Shown here: one piece after another, positions 58,936 to 64,000 of the stretch
Layout of the letters: each line of letters begins with the position of its first letter
How positions within the stretch are numbered: the first letter of the stretch is position 1
NCBI GenBank assembly: GCA_028753945.1
Contig: JAPNXP010000008.1
Span: 2,418,001-2,482,000, forward strand
Length of the DNA stretch: 64,000 bases
Direction of reading: 5' to 3'
Source: Hexactinellida sp. DTS-2022
Taxonomy: Eukaryota; Porifera; Hexactinellida
The notes under the pieces: model-generated
What the model saw: the letters and a program-made list of their open reading frames with translations, nothing else
The model's database searches: none
What the model was told of the DNA's origin: nothing
Translations under genes and position numbers: made by a program

Positions 58936-60900
58936 ATGTCGATTACATGCTCTGCACCCGGGTGTAAGAGTAACTATAATCCAGAAGATAATATTCCTGT
59001 ATTCCGAATACCTCAACAGCCGGATGAACTAAGAGTCTTGGCTTCGAGCTCTGCATAGGGAAGATGTAGATAATCTGAAAACTGTTTTTGCATGCGTGAA
59101 ACATTTTAGAAAAGAGGATATTGAGTACACCCACAAAGTTCTTAACGGAGATGTGACTTACAGCGAGCTTCCAGGGAAAAATCCAAAGTTAAAAGATTGG
59201 AAAGTACCAGTTTACTTACAAGGTTGCCCATAATCTACACTTCACATACTACTACAAAACGCAGACGACTCTGCTTCGATTCGAAAGAAGATGAACTACT
59301 CCAGCAGGCTGTAGCATTTAGCTTGACATCATAGACTGAAGAGAAGGAGAAGGAGTGGTACACAGTTTTCAGCATTTGAAAGTGAAGTTAACTTTTATTT
59401 CTTTACATAAGTCATTAAGGTTTCCGAATGAGCAGAGTCTAATTTTATGCGTCCTCACTTGCTGAATTAAAATATTTTGGTCGATGTTTACTTGATAGTT
59501 GAATCCGATTTGTCTATAAAAGCATTTTATAACGGTGATGTTATCCCTCTCTCTACATGCTTTATAAGTGATACTCGAATTGAGCAGATTGTTTCAAGTA
59601 TCTTCAGAGTTCACCTTGTTTATCTCTTCCACAATTCCATACATTAAAAAAGCTTTATCACTCTTTTGGAATGGAAAATGAATTCTTCTCTTTTGTTAAA
59701 CTAAATATTTTTCTAATGAACAAAAGCATGTCATTATCCAAATGGATGAAATACACATCAAATCGGACATATCTTACAAAGGAGGAAAACTAGTTGGTTC
59801 TAATCTAAATCCTGATGATCCAAACAAAACAGTAATTGCTATCATGGCATTTAGTCTTCATAAAAATGGTCGTGTATGTCCGTTTATTGTCATGCGCATC
59901 TATTTCTGCTGAAAAGATATTTTCTGTTATACAATATTGTATTGAAGATAATTAACTTTGTGGACTACTGGTTCAGGTAATATCAACTGATAACTATCCT
60001 CTAAATGTGAAACTCTTCAAATTGTTTACCCCTGTTGATAAGCTAGAGACACGAGTACCTAATCCTTATGATATCAACAGGCCACTTTTTCTTACGTGTG
60101 ATTTTGTTCACATTCTAAAGACTATTCGAAATAATTGGCTCAATCAAATATCTGACAGCAAAAAGTTCGCTATCCAGATTTAGACAATTTTCACACAGAT
60201 TACTGTTCCTTCCCTTTGAGATTATGTTCAGCTTATTTTCGGGATGTCAGAGTCCTATACAATTCAGAGAAACATAGTTTAGACAAACTTGCACGAAGCC
60301 TAACTTTTAAATCATGTTGCCCTTCTATTCTAGAGCGCCAAATGACAAACTTGTCTTAAAGGTTATTCATGAATCAACAGTAGCTGCTTTAGCTGTTCAC
60401 AAAATGATGTCAGATTTTATCCAAATTCTACTCTCGCTCTGGAAAATGTTTAATGTAAACATTCCATATAAGCATGTCCGTTTAACGATGCATTCTCTAG
60501 CTCATTCGTGGTTAGTGACGTGCGATTTTCTTTTTTGAGGCGAGTTGTCTATTGGTTAGAAGCCTGGAGGTCACTCCCTGGAAAGAAAAGGAAGGTAAAT
60601 TAAGTATCCAAACTTTTACAAGCTTTAGACATGCTTGTGTTGCGTACCCCGAATAACTAACCACCTAGAATAAAGACCCACTAGAGCACCATTTTGGTCT
60701 GTATCGTTTAATGTCCGGGGCTAATTTGAAACGGAAAGGTTTCAAACATCTTGAGAATTTTCTCAAGCCACCCTGGCTCTAGTATCCACTCTTTACAAGA
60801 TTTTATTCAACTATTTTCATCTTCAGATAATCTAGAATCCCAAACAGAGACTAACCTTACCCTTTTTTGAGTGAAATATCAGATTTAACCTTCATAAAAT
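58936..60900 (+). pseudogene. Second THAP/P-element-like transposase relic
   Basis: It starts at ATG 58936 with a THAP finger: MSITCSAPGCKSNY (C-x4-C), VFRIPQQPDE, then after a frame shift ACVKHFRKEDI (C-x2-H). Further pieces in changing frames are IIQMDEIHIKSDISYKGG, then VIAIMAFSLHKNGRVCPF, ISTDNYPLNVKLFKLFTP, LTCDFVHILKTIRNNWL, NDKLVLKVIHESTVAAL (60340s), LWKMFNVNIPYKHVRL and KDPLEHHFGLYRLMSGAN (60670s). The order is that of P-type/THAP9 transposases, but it is a different family from the 25-28 kb copy. Many frame breaks make it a pseudogene. No long inverted ends were recognised. Confidence 0.78.
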
Positions 60901-60924
60901 GTGAAACCCAACTGCTTCAAACAT

Positions 60925-61282
60925 CGAACTGAACGAGCGCCAACGGTAGCCTGAACGGCAGTTGAATGAACTGACGAATGAACTGAAAGAACTACGTAAA
61001 CTGAATGTCGATAAATTAGAAATACTGAATCATTAATCCATACGCGGAATATAAATATATCACTAGAAAAGTAAAATATAAATAGATCACTTACTTATAC
61101 CTGCTTTTCATACCTAATAACCATCACCAACTCATCTGAACTAAACAAACTAATCGAACGAACTGAACGAACGCTGGTGGTGTTGAAGTTAGGAGGTGAG
61201 CGTGAACGAACTGAACGTGTGTTAATTTGAAATGAACTGAAGTGGGTTTATTAAGTCCGTTCGTGAACCTTCCATTCCCTGC
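60925..61282. mobile_element. Truncated relative of the GAACGAACTGAACG hAT element
   Basis: GAACTGAACGAGCGCCAACGG, GAACGAACGCTGGTGG(T/A)G and GAAGTTAGGAGGTGA match 22464-22990. The right end, read inward, is CAGGGAATGGAAGGTTCACG. The left terminus is missing. Confidence 0.75.
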
Positions 61283-62331
61283 TATAGAACCTTCGGCTCG
61301 TGGAGGACTAAAATATCCATCTGAGATAGTATTGGATTCAATTATTGTAGTTTGAAATTTTTTATTATCATCGAAAATAATGGCGAGCTGATGAGCGTCT
61401 TCTTAAACGGTCCATCCCGGAAGATTCTAGTATATCTTGCTCTCAATTATTTAGAGAATACTGAAAGTTTTCAAATCTGGAGAAATTCATGTGCATCTTG
61501 TAGAGTATGTGGTTGGTCAATTGTGCGTACGCTGGTATTTGTTGCCAGCAATTGCTTGATTGATAGCTAATAAAGTTAAAAATTACAACTCAATCGTAGT
61601 CTCAAAGGGCGTTGAGGAGCGTAAGGTGAAAAAAATTAGTTCGAAATAAGTTAGTTTCGGATTCTTTTCTGTTTTAATTTATCTGGAGTACTTTATTTAT
61701 GACAGAAGGTATTTATGTTGCAGTGTGTATGCACTTTTCAAATAACTTGATCTCAAGTGTACATATATACACCAGTGCATACGCACTTTAATAGGTTTTT
61801 AATATCAATGGGTGATTATGAATTTCGTATTTGAAATTACAGTCAGCTCTCCTTATTGTTGTCTTTTCCCTGTCTACCTTGAGAAATTATGAACAGCCCT
61901 ATGGTTCCAATTTAACAACTTACATAGAGTTTGTATGAGTAATTCATTCATGATGTCTCTCAATAATGAACATAATTTTTGGTCGCTTGTGTGTCATAAT
62001 AAATAACGGAACTTGCTTGTTATGTACAAGCAATATGATTACCACTTATTGAATTAAATAATGTAGCAGTCATCAGTAGCTTCTACCAATGATTGCATCA
62101 ATGGCTTACACTTATTAACATATCTAACCCAGCAAAACTAATCATCAGCAAGAGTGATACGAAATAACCAATACATAAATAAGTAAATTAATTAGGAGGT
62201 TTTCTGATGCAACTCATTTTGTTGATTTGGTACAAGTAGTAGCATGAAATTAGGTATTATTATTACTCTTAAAAACAATCTAAGAAAAGAAATAGCCATA
62301 TCTATGAATTAGCAAATTAGGTTTTAGTGGT
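61283..62331. other. Region without a supported gene
   Basis: It is AT-rich. The frame at 61352-61570 has a few Cys but resembles nothing known to me. No bounded repeat was recognised. Confidence 0.4.
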
Positions 62332-62838
62332 TTAAAAGTTGCAACAAGCCTTGCTCTTATGACATTTACTATCACAATTTCGGCCTCCCTTCCTGCGTGG
62401 GCATCGATTGGTCTTGCAGAATTTGCAGCGGCATGAAGATCCCGGTTCAATGCCAAGTGACGCTTTGCGCATTGCCTTAGTTTGAGAAATTAACCTTGAA
62501 GGAATATCTTTAACATATAGAAGCTGTGAAGTGCAATATCAAATTGATTTCGAGTATACAGCTTGCGAGAATACCTTCAGTAGTCCCAATTGTGTACATG
62601 TCATCTTCTCTGCCTGTTATACACCCAGTTTATTCCTCGGCCCAATCGAACTCATTGTGTCCGGACGTACAATGGGAATTAATACAGATTCTCCAACCTC
62701 TACAGATTTAGATATTTTGTTGCTGCTACTACTTAGCAATCTGTTGTGGAGGCATTCTTGGTTGCGTTTGATGTCTAATCTAAGGATATTGTGATTTTTA
62801 TTTTGTTCTCTAACATCACAACTTGGACACCAAACCAT
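62332..62838 (-). pseudogene. KRBA2/SCAND3-like integrase, C-terminal part with Cys-rich tail
   Basis: On the minus strand: RNQECLHNRLLSSSS, then VEVGESVLIPIVRPDTMSS and GPRNKLGV. After a shift comes GREDDMYTIGTTEGIL, and after another shift comes YTRNQFDI. The last frame reads DIPSRLISQTKAMRKASLGI and ends in a Cys-rich tail: CRCKFCKTNRCP, RNCDSKCHKSKACC, with a stop at 62332-62334. 'V-G-V-x-I-P-V-x-D', 'RN-L-GVV' and a final CxC tail are the usual end of KRBA2-like integrase proteins. It is frame-broken at least twice. Confidence 0.65.
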
Positions 62839-63174
62839 TGATGCAAATACTTCTTGATTTTATGCGTCTGCTCGACCGAAAATAATGTGTAAACACTTAT
62901 ATGGAGCAGCCAGGACAAGAATGTGCTTTACTCGTATCATTAGCACACACTAAACAATCGCTATCAAACGTTGATGTTGAACCAGTAGTACGAATGATAT
63001 TCTCGAAAGAGTTCAGAGAAGAAGTGGTTAAAGGTTCATCCCGAAAATCAGGTTGATATGCACAAACGGACCAATTATCTGACTGGACACCATTATTTAA
63101 AGAGAAATAATCATCAAAATAATTCCTAGCAGCATTATCTTTTTCTGATATTATTGTGGCTGGCGGTGGTGGTA

Positions 63175-63650
63175 CAGTGGAACCCCACGTATCGGGGCAC
63201 CTCCGTCCAAACGCTCAGCACCCTGATATGCGAGATTCTAAGAGAACTCCAATATGTTTGGTTAAAACAATTAAGTTAGCACCTACACAACAAATCATTC
63301 AAATATAGTCAAAACCTAGAGTTAAGGCTAATATTTAAGCTGTACTAAACAATACAATTTCACATTATACTTTACCTACACTAGGAGTAAAAAATCTAAG
63401 ATATTTACGGGATTTTTTTTTTTAAAAAAACTTCCTCGATTACGTCAGGACGAGTGTCTAGCCTGAGTGGGTGACGCTTAGCGGCCTTTACAAAGAATAT
63501 AAGCTGCTCAAAAGTAAAAAGCATGTTACTCAAGAGAAATAATCTTCGGTGGGGTGCCCGGATAAGTGAATGGCGCCCCGATACGCGGGGTTATTTTTAA
63601 AGGGAAAAAAGCAAATTCCAACCTACTGCCCGATACGAGGGGTTCTACTG
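63175..63650. mobile_element. Pogo/Tigger-like MITE, 476 bp, TA target
   Basis: The left end is CAGTGGAACCCCACGTATCG and the right end, read inward, is CAGTAGAACCCCTCGTATCG. TA flanks both sides (63173-63174, 63651-63652). Inner CCCGATACG/GGTGCCCGGATAAG copies repeat near the right end. The frame at 63566-63811 crosses its border and is not a gene. Confidence 0.85.
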
Positions 63651-63652
63651 TA

Positions 63653-64000
63653 GTGATATTTGACTTACGTAACCGTCTACCAGTGATACTGGTGGAAATT
63701 TGGAAAGTGGAGAGAAGCCTTGGGAAGCAGTTGATTGGAAAATCGAGATTTCTGAGTCATTCGGCTGAACATTTGTCATCACTGATGTATTGTTTACCTA
63801 AAGAACATTGAGAAATGAAAGAAAATTGCCCGATAGTTAGTATTTTAACTTAGAAATCAATAATTAATTATAGCATTACAACTTGTGGAAGTTATAAAAT
63901 ATTTCCTCTGATATGAAGTTAAAAAGTTCTTCCTCAGTGTGCAGATTACCCAAATTCACTTGTTATAGAGAAGTGCTGTAATCCAAAAGAGGGTTCCTTT
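63653..64000. other. Right edge, no gene recognised
   Basis: It is AT-rich with no motif that I can assign. Confidence 0.4.

Overview
This window is animal nuclear DNA from an AT-rich invertebrate genome. Evidence for that: short GT-AG introns (53-74 bp) inside transposon genes, one recognisable metazoan housekeeping gene (SMG1), a terminal exon of a DUF4139 protein, and dense layers of decayed DNA transposons. I cannot fix the phylum. An arthropod such as a copepod would fit the mix of hAT, THAP/P-like, KRBA2-like and Helitron genes, but that is a guess. I found no tRNA, rRNA, CRISPR array or bacterial-style operon.

Layout. 0-12 kb: a fragment of a KRBA2/SCAND3-like integrase gene at the left edge (minus), long gene-free AT-rich DNA with small hAT MITEs, the last exon of a DUF4139 (F37C4.5-like) protein at 5.46-5.78 kb, and a second KRBA2-like integrase fragment at 11.4-12.0 kb. 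12.6-22.06 kb: a Ty3/Gypsy LTR retrotransposon with 182-bp LTRs, an initiator-Met-type primer site, and broken gag, protease, RT, RNase H and integrase. It is split between protease and RT by a 3.4-kb hAT transposon, and its 3' LTR is split by a 1-kb hAT element that itself carries a third hAT element. 22.3-29.1 kb: MITEs, then a P-like THAP transposon with ~300-bp inverted ends, whose transposase is split by a hAT element made of GTAACGG repeats.

29.86-36.53 kb: the one clear host gene. It is the minus-strand 3' half of SMG1 (FAT, PIKK kinase, long C-terminal region, FATC), essentially one 6.7-kb exon with a single-base frame break in a T run. Its 5' exons are not identified. 36.5-48.7 kb: microsatellites, nested hAT MITEs, a ZNF862-like zinc-finger relic, and non-autonomous elements with unusual tandem-hairpin tails. 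48.7-51.1 kb: a G+C-richer Helitron Rep gene fragment truncated inside the Rep domain. 51.7-56.7 kb: a decayed gene for a ~1,450-residue protein. It has a Cys/His N-terminus, a module whose acidic motifs follow the FEN1/XPG nuclease order, and a Cys-rich C-terminal tail. This is the best candidate here for a poorly described system. 56.9-64 kb: a foldback MITE, nested MITEs, a second THAP/P-like transposase relic, a third KRBA2-like fragment (C-terminal) and a pogo/Tigger-like MITE.

Almost all coding capacity is mobile-element debris. Target-site duplications show the order of insertion in several places, for example Gypsy, then hAT in its LTR, then a hAT inside that hAT. Apart from SMG1 and the DUF4139 exon, I see no host genes that work together here.
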